Shown piece after piece: positions 9,321-21,100 of a stretch of 64,000 nt of DNA. The DNA lies in the NCBI GenBank assembly GCA_030247885.1, contig JAPDRO010000007.1, positions 751,501-815,500 of the forward strand. The letters are read 5' to 3'. The number at the start of each line of letters is the position of its first letter. Position 1 is the first letter of the stretch. This DNA comes from Taxawa tesnikishii (nom. ined.) (Eukaryota > Ascomycota > Dothideomycetes > Dothideales). The notes under the pieces were generated by a model. The model was given only the letters and a program-made list of their open reading frames with translations, made no database searches and was not told where the DNA came from. The translations under genes were made by a program, and so were the position numbers.

Positions 9321-11150
9321 TTAGGAGATAATGAATAAAAGGACCGAAGCTATCGCTAGCCAGGACTTTGGTGACAGGCCAGAAGCATTCGATTTCGCAG
9401 TCGGCGAAGCAGCTGTTGACCCGGTCGCCGAAGCATGCGACTTTCCACTCGCCGAAGCGCTAGAAGCGGTAGCGGAAGGAGAGGTGGCCTGATTCACAGT
9501 CGCCGGCGCAGTGTAGTCGAAGGACGCATCGATGCATCCGTTGTCCTTGATGGGAAAGATGTAGGTCGACGAATTGCTGATGTTGGAAGGAATGTATCCG
9601 TCCTGCCAACCGCGACGGTAAGACCAGGCGTCGATGTCGTATTCGGTTTTCCAGGCCCACATGTACCAACCGATCAAGGCTTGACCCTCTCCGTTCGGCG
9701 TAAAGGCAGCGTTCTCTGCTTCGAACAATTTCCGGAACCATGTTCTCTTTGCTTGGTCCTGTTCAACCTCGTTCGACGTAGAATTAGCCGTGATAGCTAG
9801 CCGTTCTGTCAGTGACGTCGACCTTGGGCTGAATGCGTTGTCTCACCTGTACTCAAGCTCCACTCGCCGACCAAAGTTGGAGGAATTCCGGTGTTTGGGT
9901 CCCTCAGTTCCTGTGAAAATTCGCAGATTTTGTCCAGAATTTGGGATTGATTTAGATCAAGGTACGGTGCGAACGCCCAGAACTGATGTGTGTCGATCGT
10001 TAAATGACTGGCTGGGGAAGATGCGCCTGAGTTGTTGGGATCGTAGTTCTTCCAGTACGGGGGTTGTAGAAGGCATCTGAGGAAGTCAGTATACGCCCTT
10101 GTGCAAAGCCATGAAGATCATTCCCACCATGAATCGTGACATTGATACCGGTCCCGTTCGAGATAACATTGGCGCCCTGTGTGTAGAAAGCCTTCAGCTG
10201 GTCCGGATCGAAAATAGGTTCGTTGAGGATTTCGATGTCTACAATCTGTCATCAGACTGCCTTCTTCAAGCCAGAACAGAGGAACTCACTCGTCACAGCG
10301 CCTCCGTAGATGTCTTTCGAGAACTCTGTTGTTAGGTTTCGAAGCACATTCAGGGTCCGGTCCGCGTTCGACGTGTTCGCGGGAAAGTCAATAGGGCCAA
10401 CGAGTCCAGTTTCTTCCCACCCGTTCTGGGATCCCGGCGCGCCATGTATGTCGATGAAGACGGTGAAATCCATTTCTTGTGCCCATTGGACAGCTTGCAC
10501 AAGATATGGGTACTGTGAATGTCAATCTCGAGCCTCGGGCGGATGAACAAGGCAGCACCTACCTGGCCCGACACATATGGCTCGTAGTCTAGCAAGTCCA
10601 CGGCCCAATAACCAAGAGGAACGCGAACAGAGTCTTCAAAGCACAAGGGTTAGCACGTGTGTCAGTCAGCTGTGAGAATCAACTTATGGATATGCGTACT
10701 AGAAACAAGTCAGCACATGTCTCAAAATGAAGACTTCCCTCGTTGCTTCCATACCTAAGCCCGGCCTGCTTCATAGAGACAAAGTCGTCCCGCGTGTAGA
10801 ATGTTCTGTCCCCCATGAGTACAAGGGTTTCGGCAGTGTAGATTCGAGTCACTCACGACCAATGGTTCTGAAGGGTTTTGAGACATTGGTCCTTCCCCAG
10901 CTGATTACACAGATGCCACTCGTCGGCGGTGCCGGTCGAGTTGAATATCGAGGGTGTCATCCTAGAGCTTGGTAAATCCTCATGCCCTCCTGCCTCTCAT
11001 TGATTCATTGCTTTGTTGCTTGAAGACATACCATGGTTCTAAGACCAGCCAGCCTCCAAGGTTGACACCTCGAATTACCGTGTTGCTTGCGAGCGCATTT
11101 GCGCCTGCTGCAAGCAGACCCGCAAGTGCGAAGCCGGACTTGCCAAGCAT
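9321..11150 (-). CDS. GPI-anchored exo-beta-1,3-glucanase (glucan 1,3-beta-glucosidase, GH5), about 461 aa
   Basis: This is a cell-wall enzyme that trims beta-1,3-glucan from non-reducing ends. A signal peptide (MLGKSGFALAGLLAAGANA) precedes the mature start VIRGVNLGGWLVLEPW. GH5 landmarks are IDIHGAPGSQNG, the acid/base Glu in EILNEP, and the nucleophile Glu in VGEWSLSTG. The C-terminus is a Ser/Ala/Thr-rich stalk ending in a hydrophobic tail (SWLAIASVLLFIIS), as in GPI-anchored members. Exons are 11150-11032, 10961-10857, 10805-10755, 10633-10563, 10512-10290, 10238-10128, 10076-9847 and 9796-9321. The GGGGG at 10059-10063 lacks one base (needed for HDAFYNPPYWKNYDP). The junction between the third and fourth exons has one base too many to give GLNSVRVPLGYWA. 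I start at 11150 because the upstream in-frame extension would bury the signal peptide. Confidence 0.87.
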
Positions 11151-11955
11151 GATCGTCAAAAGGGATAGCAGATAACGACAGTAAGAATATAGATCACGAG
11201 TGTGCTCACGTCGGTGACGAAACCACAGCAAAGAGAGTTGCGAGTTGCAGTGCTCTGTTAATGAATACCAAAACAATCGCGCTTTCGCCCCCTAGTGGCG
11301 TTTCTGTCACTACCGACGGCAAATTGCAAGCCCTTAATCCGGACTTTGAGAGATGAGGCCGCAAATAGATGATGTATGACGCTTTCACGGCAATAGCGGC
11401 ACTCACTAGCATCGAACAAATAGCGACGTAAAGCGGAGTTTAGCCAGAGATGGTTATTTGTCCCTAGATTCGTCTCAACATGTTGCCTTTAGAGCCAATG
11501 ATGAGGAAGCTTGCCGTCACGTAGCTATACTTGTGTCCACGCTAAGCGATAGCTGCCGAGATGAGCCCCTACGATTGGCACTATGCTGCATCCAGAAGCA
11601 ACGATTTCCCAATTTTCCGGAAACGGTAATACGGTGAAACAGAAAACGTGGCTCAAGGATCGATTTGGTGTTGTGCAAAATACAGTAGTAGCTAAGAAGT
11701 CCACTACGAGTCCGTGGTGGTGCAATTGCATAAGTACCCAGCCCATATCTCGATGTGCCCCATGTTTCTCTCATTCAGCGTTGGCAGCAAGCCTCTCCAT
11801 CTGTTGCAGTCTTTCCTTCCGCTCCAGCACATAGTAGGAGAGCCCCATCCCAAAAGCACAGCTATCGCACATCCAGGCCCCTTGCGCGGCTTAACAATGG
11901 CCGAGGTAGATGCACCACCAGTGCGCCATCCTGATCAGCGAGTGTGGGAAAGTAT
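11151..11955. other. Intergenic region upstream of the glucanase
   Basis: This 0.8-kb gap lies between the glucanase start and the 3' end of the next minus-strand gene, and presumably holds the glucanase promoter. I see no gene and no clear element. Confidence 0.4.
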
Positions 11956-13713
11956 TTACCAGGTTGTAGCCACGCTGGGGTATTCTTTAGAACTAATGTG
12001 CAGGTCATCGAAGACGGTATCATCGCCTGAAGTTGTGTCAGCCAAACCGGTAACGCATTGTTTCTTTGCTGCTACGGTAACGTCGGGCTCACCTTTGAGA
12101 TGCTCAACGCGCAGCTCATCCTCATGCTCGAGCTTCTCCATCTCCTCCAGTGGCGTCTCCTTGTTCTCGGCCTTCTCGTCCTTGTGAGAGGGCTCAAGCG
12201 CCTTACTGTCTTCGAAGCTCTCGCCAATGAGGAGGACCTGTGCGTTGGGATAGTCGAGGTGCTTGGGTTGGGCGGGCATCCAGCCGCGCGAGTTGAATTC
12301 GTCAATGAATCTAGGTTTCAAGTCAGCACTGTTCCGACCAATACTGGAGACGCAGTTTTGCTCACTCTTGTGGGAAGTCGGGACCCTCAGGGAGACTAGC
12401 ATAGGCAGGACCCTTGACGGTTGGGTTCTTCAGGCTGAGCACGAAGCTACCCTTCGCGCGAATGCCCATGTCTTCTTGGATCTCGCCAGGCTCACGAGGG
12501 ATGGTGAGCATGTACGCAAGATGCGATTCCGATCGTCCGGTGCTGGTGATGGCATAGACACCCTCACCAACAGGCGTTACAGGAGGTGCCTGGCGGACGC
12601 CAGTAGTCTTGGTGGAGTACTCGGAGCCCTGGAAGAAGCTCCCTTTAGGTCGTCCATAGAGGTCTTTGCGCTCTCGACGAATGCCATGAACCTGTCGCGA
12701 TGGCTCTTTGGCCAGACCTTCTTGGGAAGAGCAATGAGGCGGTTGATCTTGGAATCCTCAATCGCGCCATCGCCAAGCTTGGCACCTTGAGGAAGGGGCC
12801 GAAGGACGAAGTAGCTACGTTGAATGTCCTGAATATCCTCGGGATCCTCAATGCCAACACGGCCGCGTGTGAAGAAATATATTATACCCTTCTCGAGGAT
12901 GTTGGATGGCTGCGCCTCTGCGCGCTCTTTGGACTCCTCCACAGCTCCGCCAGTGTTCTCGGAAGTGTTCTCTTTAACTTCGTTGCCCTCCTTCGTCTCG
13001 ACCCCTTGCTTGTGGGCATCGTGACGATTCGAACCAGCAGCCTCGGACTCATGAAACTCATCCTGTTCTTGTCAGTCGAACAGCACTTGCTATGCAATGA
13101 AGACGACACACCGCAGGAGCATTGTCGTAAGATGGACCCTTGTCCTCCATTGTGTTGAAACCCTTGCCATCACGAGAGTCTTTCAGTGCCTTTTCTGCGT
13201 CATCCTTGCCTTCCCCCTGCTTGTTCTCGCCTTCGAATGTCGCACCAGGCTTGAAATCTGGTCCTTTGTCGTTGCTCTGATGCTCGGCGGCACCGTTATT
13301 CTCTGTACGACGTCAGTTACATCAATTACACACTGATCGCGTGACCTCTCTTGACAGCACTTACTGTCCGTCTTGGCCTCCTCTCGCTTGTCTGGCTTAG
13401 CCTCGGCGCCTTCGCCAGCACTCGCAGCTTCCTTCATCTCGATATCGGTTGGTTGATCCTTGTCGAAGTCTTGCTCGGTTTCCTGCTCCTGCTCCTGCTC
13501 CTGCTCCTCGCCGTTCTCTGGCTGCAGAGTCTCTTCGAGGGTTTTCTGATCTTTCTCAGCGCCCTTGCGACCGCGTTTCGACTTGTTCTGAGCTGGGCTG
13601 CTGTCTGCTTTGCGTTTGTTGCCACCAGTCTTCTTTGTGGACTGCGGACTCGATTTGGGAGGGCTAGAGCTGTTGTTCGCGGCAATGCGCGCTGAGGAAC
13701 GTGTGCTAGGCAT
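11956..13713 (-). CDS. Conserved fungal nuclear-type protein ('BTB domain transcription factor' family), about 508 aa
   Basis: The N-terminus is Ser/Lys-rich with a possible nuclear-localisation stretch (GGNKRKA, KSKRGRKG), then a Glu/Gln run (EEQEQEQEQETEQ). The conserved core has NILEKGIIYFFTRGRVGI, RSYFVLRPLPQGAKLGDG, RLIALPKKVWP, VTPVGEGVYAIT and ESHLAYMLTIP, and the protein ends DDLHISSKEYPSVATTW. These blocks match a protein widely catalogued in ascomycetes as 'BTB domain transcription factor'. I see no actual BTB fold or DNA-binding motif, so that name should be treated as a label. Exons are 13713-13365, 13302-13112, 13062-12366, 12310-12093 and 12026-11956. The CCC at 12641-12643 lacks one base (needed for DDLKGSFFQGSEYSTK). 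With it the length is 509 codons. The last intron (66 nt) has no stop and could be retained. Confidence 0.75.
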
Positions 13714-14546
13714 ATTTGGTTGTGAATTGGGTCAGAAACACGTCAGTTACGCGATGGCGTGATTGATTCGTTCCCGAGTATTGGGGGCCGGGGTTGTGGG
13801 TCTCGGATGGGAAGACGCTACGGTGCGCAATCAGTTTGTATGGGCTGGGTTGATAGAGTAGATAGGACGGGCAGAGGACAACAGTTCAGAAACAACTGTT
13901 CAAGTTATAGACAGGCTGTGGGGGCGCAACTTGAGTAGACGCGTCGACGCGTCGATGATGTCATGAAATTCCCTAAACGGGAATCACTAGTGAAGAGTCT
14001 GTTCACGACACTACAAACTGTCTAGTAAACGCGCTTTCGCAGCACGTTGACGCCTGTGACGCGAGAAATGACAATACCGTCTTAGACTGCCCATCTTCCC
14101 CGGCACAAACCGTTGGCTTGTTGGTTCACTTATCCATCTAGCAACAAGCGTTCATCTACGCGTCACGCGTTGTATGCTAGGTCGAAGTGATATCGTAAGC
14201 TTCCAACGTACAAAATGCCTTCCATCGCAAAGCTCATCCCTATTGTTGTCCACTGTCCAACTTATCCTCCCTCGTGTTACTCTCCGCTCTCAACAGCCGA
14301 GCTGGCGGCTCGAAGTTCCCTGCCAACCCTGACTACTCGGGCAAGTCGGTAGGGGGACAGCAGGCTTATCGGGGTAAGTTTTATCGGGGTAAGTTGCATC
14401 GGGGAGCGTAGACACGCCAGTCTTCAGCGTACTCCCCGCATGTAAGTAGTGTCCTCCCGTGTTCCCGTTCAAGCCCATGTCTCGCGCACTGTTGTATCTC
14501 GGGCAAGTCACTGTGCGTTGATTGCTTGATCCCGGCAGGCGACGTG
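13714..14546. promoter_or_regulatory. Promoter region with four ACGCGT elements
   Basis: This 0.8-kb gap is upstream of the gene starting at 13713. Four perfect ACGCGT hexamers occur at 13939-13944, 13947-13952, 14158-14163 and 14165-14170, in two tight pairs. Directly after the first pair is TGATGTCAT, a bZIP/CRE-like half palindrome (13956-13964). ACGCGT is the MCB box bound by MBF (Mbp1/Swi6) at G1/S genes. Function here is inferred from the motif alone. Confidence 0.5.
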
Positions 14547-15499
14547 TCAGTTCGAGGTGGAATCCTGGCTGCTCATAAGCAGATCGACGAAGTCCGCGGA
14601 GGCCAGCGGAACGTTGATGTTTCGAAGGGTTCCCTTGAGGAGGATATTCAGCAGGCGCTTTTCGTGGGAAGGGACCGGTTTGAAGACGAGACGAGTAGTT
14701 TTGGTAAAGACCTCTTCGCAATCGCTGGCGCGGCAGACTTGCTCGTCGAGCCTGTTCGCAGTGAACTCCTTGAGCTCGCCAACGCTGTACTTGTCCGCAA
14801 CGACGTAGACCATGATGTAGAAGAGCGTGGTATTGACAGCATCCTTGGCCTTGACGGTGAAGGTAGACTTGTAGAGGTATCGAGAAGCGCAGCCAATATC
14901 TCTGGATCGTCTTCCCTCAACTCGAGCTCCTTCTTTGTCGGCCTCCCGGATAAGAGCGTCAGCCGGGTAGGATTTGCCCGCATAGCGTTCTTAACAATCA
15001 GTTCAAATGAATGATTGACTACTATTGCAAGGCAACAGTATCGGAAGACAAGCACCAGAAGGCCTAGATGTCACGTCCCCGAAGCATACATAGCTGCCGC
15101 TGACGGCTAGAGGCAAGCATAAAGTACTCTCGCTCAGGATACAATGCAGGTATACGAAGTAGTTGGCAATGTGGTTGTACTACAATACGAATCAGCCGGT
15201 CAGTTGAACTGACTGTTGAAGGTCCTGCCTGCATCTCGAGCAGCAGTCATAACAGGCAGCTGCACTACCTGACGAGGATACCGACTTCAAAAACGTACCC
15301 TGAATTGCCCTTCAAGGATCTTGTGGAAGTATTCGCATTGGGTGAGGATAATCTTGTGTACCAGGAACGAGCGACCCTCGCAGAGGATGGTAGGTTCGCA
15401 GTGCAAGCCGGTGTCGAAGCATCTACTGGTCGTTAGACTCTCCGGGACTGTCTGTCGGTACGCCGAGCCGAGCGTTGAGAACACTAGGTACAATGGCAC
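14547..15499 (-). CDS. BTB/POZ domain protein, about 214 aa, one frame break
   Basis: The first exon (15499-15299) carries the start of a BTB fold (EPTILCEGRSFLVHKIILTQ, then EYFHKILEGQFR). The second (14989-14547) continues it with LREDDPEILAALLRYLYKSTF, FYIMVYVVADKYSV and GELKEFTANRL, the typical fungal BTB layout in which the domain mediates dimerisation or Cul3 contact. One base is missing at 14882 (a CC read as C on the coding strand) between 'AALL' and 'RYLYKS'. With it the two exons give 215 codons. The intron (309 nt) is long for this window and the true start is uncertain: the ATG at 15499 is in frame, but the first 25 residues have no family support. It could be a decaying copy. Confidence 0.5.
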
Positions 15500-16086
15500 T
15501 GCATGTTACCTCTTCGAGTTTTCCAAGATTGGGTTACGGATATCCGTCTCTGCAGGTATTCTTGTGGATGGTCCTTGAGAGAGGCAACGGTGTGCACTAG
15601 GTCTGACCGCCGGAAGTACTGTAGAATTGTCGACAGGTTGCAATCTCCAGGTATGGTGTTCTCGTACATGGGCAGAGAAGGTATCTGGGTCATGGAGAGG
15701 AGGTCGGAGAACATGAGCAATCTCAAGACAGATTCACCAACCCTATTCGCACCAATGTAGCGCAGCCACATGTCTGGTGCGGTGAATGCTGGTGTGAGGA
15801 CAATTTACCTTCCACAAGCATTTGCGAGTTCACTTTCGGAGTCACTTCAAGGCATGCCAAGGCGCTCCACCTGCATAGTTCCCTTAACTACTTAGAGTAC
15901 CGGAGAACTGGTGAGGGTATTACGGCAGAGGAACGCATTGACCAAAGACGACTTCTTGTGGACTGTTGAGAGCCTAGAGTGTGATGCAAGTATCAAATTC
16001 GGCAAACGGCATCATAGGATCTGTAGAAAGCCCAAAGGATAGCCTACCGTTTGTTGATGAGATTCTTGCTCACCTGACATAGGACC
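15500..16086. other. Intergenic region
   Basis: I see no recognisable gene or element between the BTB/POZ gene start and the 3' end of the questin-oxidase-like gene. An open frame at 15484-15771 (minus) has no family resemblance. Confidence 0.35.
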
Positions 16087-17727
16087 TTACAGACAAGAAA
16101 GCATAATGGGCAAACCATAAAGCCCAGTCCAACTGGTTTTTGCGTATGGTAGCCTATTCATAGGCGGAACCTTGGGGAGCCTGTTCTTGTCAGCATTGGT
16201 CTCCCGAATACCTGGGCTCATGGCGCCAGCATGACAGGCACCGGTAAAGACCAAACTCACCTTGCTCTGTTTTGGATGATCCTCCGCCTCCATACTATCC
16301 CTCGGCCTGTCCGCCACCTTCTCCCAAGCATCGTCAAACCCACATCCTCTCACCCATTCCGGTTCCGGACCTTCGACTGAGTCGATAGCCATGTGTCCAA
16401 GCTGCAGCCACATGTTCTTCTTGATCCTGAAACTCTCGCGGTCTTCATATGGCTCACAGATCTTCTGACCGTGTGCGAGCGCACGAACCAGTTTCGCGCC
16501 ATGGCCATCATCCTCATACTGCCGCACTCTGTCAATGATGTCGTCCCACGGGTCTTTGGCATCCTTTGATGGCTTCTTCGGTTTGTAGTTGACGACCTCG
16601 TCTAGCAGCAGATTCGGCGAACCTCGAGAAGCGTACATGATAAGATCGTTTCTGACCTTCCATTCCAGTAACCTGACTTTGTTCGCTTCAGATAGCCAGG
16701 ATTGTTTCAAGAAGGCCGAAAAGAAGATGGAGCAGTTGATACAGTGCATGTAGAAGAAATCCATTTTGACAACCTTCGGAGGGTGTTGCGCCGCACCAGT
16801 GAAATACGCTGCCGCATTGGTCATGGCCGCCGTCTCCTCTTCCAGTTGTCCCGGCTGCACACGATACTGTTTGACGATGTTGATCATGGTATCAGCAGCC
16901 TTTGCAAGGATGCCTTCGCGGATGCGGTTTGGTAATCCATTCTTGGCGGCTTCGGCGAGGCTTTTCTCTGTGTGCACTTCGTCCAGCAGCTGGACGATGG
17001 ATTTCGTCTCCTTCGGAGGGAGTCCTTGATGGCCTGCTCTGCGCCGAGGAAGAGTGGCTTCATCCAGTGGTCGTGCACGGCGGCTTGAGCAAGCCCTTCG
17101 GCTATGATCGCAGGTTGATTGAACTCAATGCCGAAACCAAGATGGATGATCGGATGCAAAAAGCCTGTTAAAGTCAGAAATGGCATTTCCTCTTCAGACT
17201 AGAGCAGATCTCGCCTCCTTACCTGCAAAAGCCTCGCAAGCATGTCATCCGCCCTCTCGTCTGCAGCAAACAAGTACTCGTTTAGAACGTTCTCCCAGCC
17301 CTTCTCTTCCATCTCGTCCTGGAAGAATTTGAGGAAGTCATGGTAGTAGCGCTCGTTGCCGAGAAAACCTTTGAAGTGCTCAGGATCATGCATCTGGCTG
17401 ACTTCACTGGCCATCAAGGGCTCCGGAGACCTCTGGTAGCTCTTGTTGTTGTCGTACTGCTTCTGGAGAAGATTTGGGGGCGTGTTCAAGGCATAGATTG
17501 TTAGGAGATGGTGCGCAATATGATTGTGGAACCCTGACTGGTTGAAGAAAATATCTACGGGTTGTTAGCATCAGGTCTGGCTGCTGCCAGTGCGACTACC
17601 AACGATGAATCTCATGGTTTTCTTGCAGCAGCTCTGATGCTTTCTTAGCAGACTCTTGCGTGATGCCCGGGCGATGGTATTCTGGACTTTCGCTCACGTC
17701 GAGATGGACCTTGGAAGGAGTGGCCAT
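16087..17727 (-). CDS. Questin-oxidase-like protein (DUF4243 family), about 511 aa
   Basis: The family contains GedK-type questin oxidases, which open an anthraquinone ring, and many homologues of unknown substrate. Visible hallmarks are [66 protein letters not shown] and [21 protein letters not shown], with many conserved His residues. Exons are 17727-17604, 17554-17223 and 17164-16087. One base is missing at the GG 17015-17016 (needed for [18 protein letters not shown]) and one G at the start of the third exon (17164). With both the length is 512 codons. A donor-like AAG|GTGAGT near 16258 suggests the last ~60 residues may partly be intron, so the C-terminus is uncertain. No polyketide synthase lies nearby, so a role in a pigment pathway is not supported here. 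It is divergent from TERT. Confidence 0.75.
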
Positions 17728-18160
17728 CTGTCTGCGCTGAAGAGAAACGAACTGTCTAGTAAAGTTCCTAAGACGACGAGCAGGCAGGGACATGTAGTGA
17801 CCTTCGCAACAATAGCGGGCCGCTGAGGGGCAAGAAGAGGTTTGTAGGCGGTCTTTTGACCATATGACCAACGTCTCAACGCCCTGCGGTTTGTCTGGTC
17901 TCGAGATCACTCAACTCCACCCACCGTCGCCCCTCCATCACCCATCCCATGCTACCTGGTGTGCAGCCGTGGAGAGACAAGATCCATGACGTACAGGTGC
18001 TTTTCCGAGCCAGCCGTTGGCATCCGAGTGCGGGGAACAGCGACTACGCTAGCCTCATGCGACATAGCGCGCATCGTTGACGCGTCTCCGGGATTGCAGA
18101 ACGCGTCTTCCTCTCCATTATTCCCCATCAGACAATATCGTGGGATTGTGAACCAGCAAC
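17728..18160. promoter_or_regulatory. Divergent promoter between the questin-oxidase-like gene and TERT
   Basis: This 433-bp interval is shared by two genes transcribed outward (17727 minus, 18161 plus). One ACGCG core lies at 18079-18083 and another near 18101-18105, possibly linked to cell-cycle control of TERT. This is motif resemblance only. Confidence 0.45.
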
Positions 18161-21100
18161 ATGAAGCGAAAAAGAGCATCTCAGCAGCTGCCCAGCCACA
18201 AACGAGTCAGAGCTGCCAGTGAGACACCTAATCTGGCTTTGCTGAGACTGTTTTATACCAAAGTTGTGACCTTGCGACAATACCTGGTTTCAAAACTTCC
18301 TCACTCATCAAAGAAGAGGAGACGTTATCTTGAACAGTATGGGGTGTTGCGGAAAGATCAGGAAGAGGTGCATCGCCGAGGCTCTACGCTTGGGACGTTT
18401 TTGGATACATCGCTTGTCGGTATACCAACAGACGTTGTATGTTCGCCTCAGCCCAGCCAAGACAGTGAGCTCCAAGTCTTCTCTCAGCAGCTGTCAGGTC
18501 CGACCCTGAGAGCAAACCTTTCTCAAGGAATTCTGTCGCAGACAGAGGTAGGTTCGGACGCTATCCGCCATGGTCTTCATATTGTCTAGTTGGAATGACC
18601 CGATTGTTTTCTGTGCATATACATGGATGACTTGCTATGTGCGGACCGGCGGCTGATATAGGCAGGTTGTTGATTTCGTCATTTGGCTCGTATTCAGGAG
18701 GAACAACTCACTCCAGAAACCGGCTCACATGCTGTGCCACGGCTTCTTGCAAGCCTCATCTGTGGGCCAGAACAGCCACGAATCAGTCTCACCGACCAGT
18801 ATACCCGGAATTTTATCTTACAGCCCTAATTCCCACGTTTCAGAGCTAAAGCAGCAGCCTTGGAGCACATTGCCGGGCCTTCTAGGCAAGGGTGGAGATC
18901 GTGTACTGATTGATCTTCTGGTTCAATGTGGGATTTATGTGCCTTCAGAACAGGGCACAGGGAATTTGAGACAGCTAAGCGGTTCGTTTCGAAGGGTGCG
19001 TCCATGTCCTGCCACCTAACACGTTTTCTAGGGGTTCCATTATCTAAACTGCGTTCATTACAAGATTCTACTCCTGACGATGCCGATCAGAAGGCGAGGT
19101 CTAAGCCACGCATGCAGGCTGCATGTGAGAATCGTGCTGTATCCACCATTCGGAAGCAACCAAGAGGACACAACTCGATACGTTTTGTCCGCCATCGCAT
19201 ACTCTATGGCAAGCCTATCCTGAACGCCAAAGGCAACGTAGCATTTGGCCTCCGTCAACTACGTATGGCAGTCCGGACGGAACCATGCTAGCCCAGGCAT
19301 GCTAATCGTTTGTAGATGTGCTCAATCGAAAGTCCAGCGTCAATAGTCCCGTTCAAACAGTTCATTTGATGAAATACATATTCCCGCGTCAATTCGGCCT
19401 TCACAATGTCTTTACCTCCGATGTGGACCCCTTGGAAACCGCCCAACCGTACAAAGATTACACTCTACGGGAGCAAGAGATAAAGCGCGTTGAGGCCGAC
19501 CACACCATGAAGCATGGCTCCCAGCGCTCAACAATGAGCCGTATCCCGAAGCGGTTACGTGGAGAGGCCGAGCATTTGATTGTCAGATTGCGCAAGTCTC
19601 ACGCACGATGTCCGTATGGTCTGTTGTTGAGGTATTACTGCCCGCATCCCAGCGGCAACGAAAACGAACATCCCGTAGCCTTGGCTCAACGGGCAACGAC
19701 TGACAGACAGACACTCCAATGGGCTACCCCTTCGCCACAGGTTTCCGCCTTCTGTCGAGCTACTGTATCCCACATCTTTCCAGTCCATCTATGGGGACAT
19801 GCTGAGGCTGGCCGAGCCAACAAAGCCATCATAATGCGCCTCGTTGACCGCTTCGTTACTCTGCGTCGTTACGAAAGTCTGACCTTGCATGACGCGTTGC
19901 AAAGCATACAGGTATTGTCCAGTATGTGACCGAACGGCAATGAGCTAACGTGCATCTAGTTCACAGGTCTGCGTTGGCTGGATCCACCAACGCAGAAGCA
20001 GGGCACGAAAATGTCCCGTACAGATCTCCAAAAGCGACAAGAGATCTTTGCCGAGCTCGTGTACTACTTGATCGACTCCTTCATCATCCCCCTCATAAGC
20101 GGTAACTTCCATGTCACCGAGTCTACTGTGAATCGGAATCAGCTTATGTATTTCCGACACGACGTATGGAAGAAACTGGCCGAGCCCTCCCTTGCATACT
20201 TAAAGACTTCGATGTTTGAGGAGCTAAGTCTAAGCCAAGTGAAGAAGACACTATCAAGACGCAGCCTGGGGACAAGCCGGATCCGCCTTGTACCCAAGGA
20301 TGTCGGTTTGCGACCAATCATCAACCTCCGGCGACGAGTCCAAAAATGGTGAATGGGAAGTTGGTACTGGGAAAGAGCATCAACTCCGTATTGAACCCGG
20401 CATTCAATGCTCTGAAGTGGGAGAAGGTAAGAGAAATTTCGTTGATGATGACTGAACACTGACACTTCTCCAGTCTGCGTTTCCGGAAAAGCTGGGCTCG
20501 TCATTGTTCTGCGCTGACGATATCTTTCCTAAACTACAACAATTCAGAGCAGATTTGGTGGAACACGGCCTTGCTGAAAAGCCACTCTTCTTCGCAAAAG
20601 TTGATGTGCGGTCGTGCTTCGATACAATCCCGCAGGACCAGCTCGTGCAATTGATGAACTCACTGCTGACAGCGTCACGATACAACGTCAGTCGCTACGC
20701 AGAGGCTAGACTCCTGGACGGCCATCGAGACCGCACACAGGGCGTGACGCCTAGAGTGGCATGGAAATTTCTCAGCGAAGCTCGGCCTTTTGCGCAGATC
20801 AAACGAACGATTGGCTGATCGGACGCGATGTAGCTTCGGAGAAGCGCGACGTGATTTTGGTCGATGGCGTTATCCAAAAGCACGAGAGCAGAAGTAAGCT
20901 CATCGGGCTTCTTAGGGAGCATGTGGAGAACAACATGGTCCAGATCGGCAAGAGACTCTACAGGCAAAGGATTGGCATACCGCAAGGCTCAATCGTGTCG
21001 AGTTTGCTGTGCAGCTTCTTCTACGCTGATCTCGAGCGGGAGGTGCTAGGCTTCACCTGGAACACGGGCACACTCTTGTTAAGGTTGATTGACGATTTCC

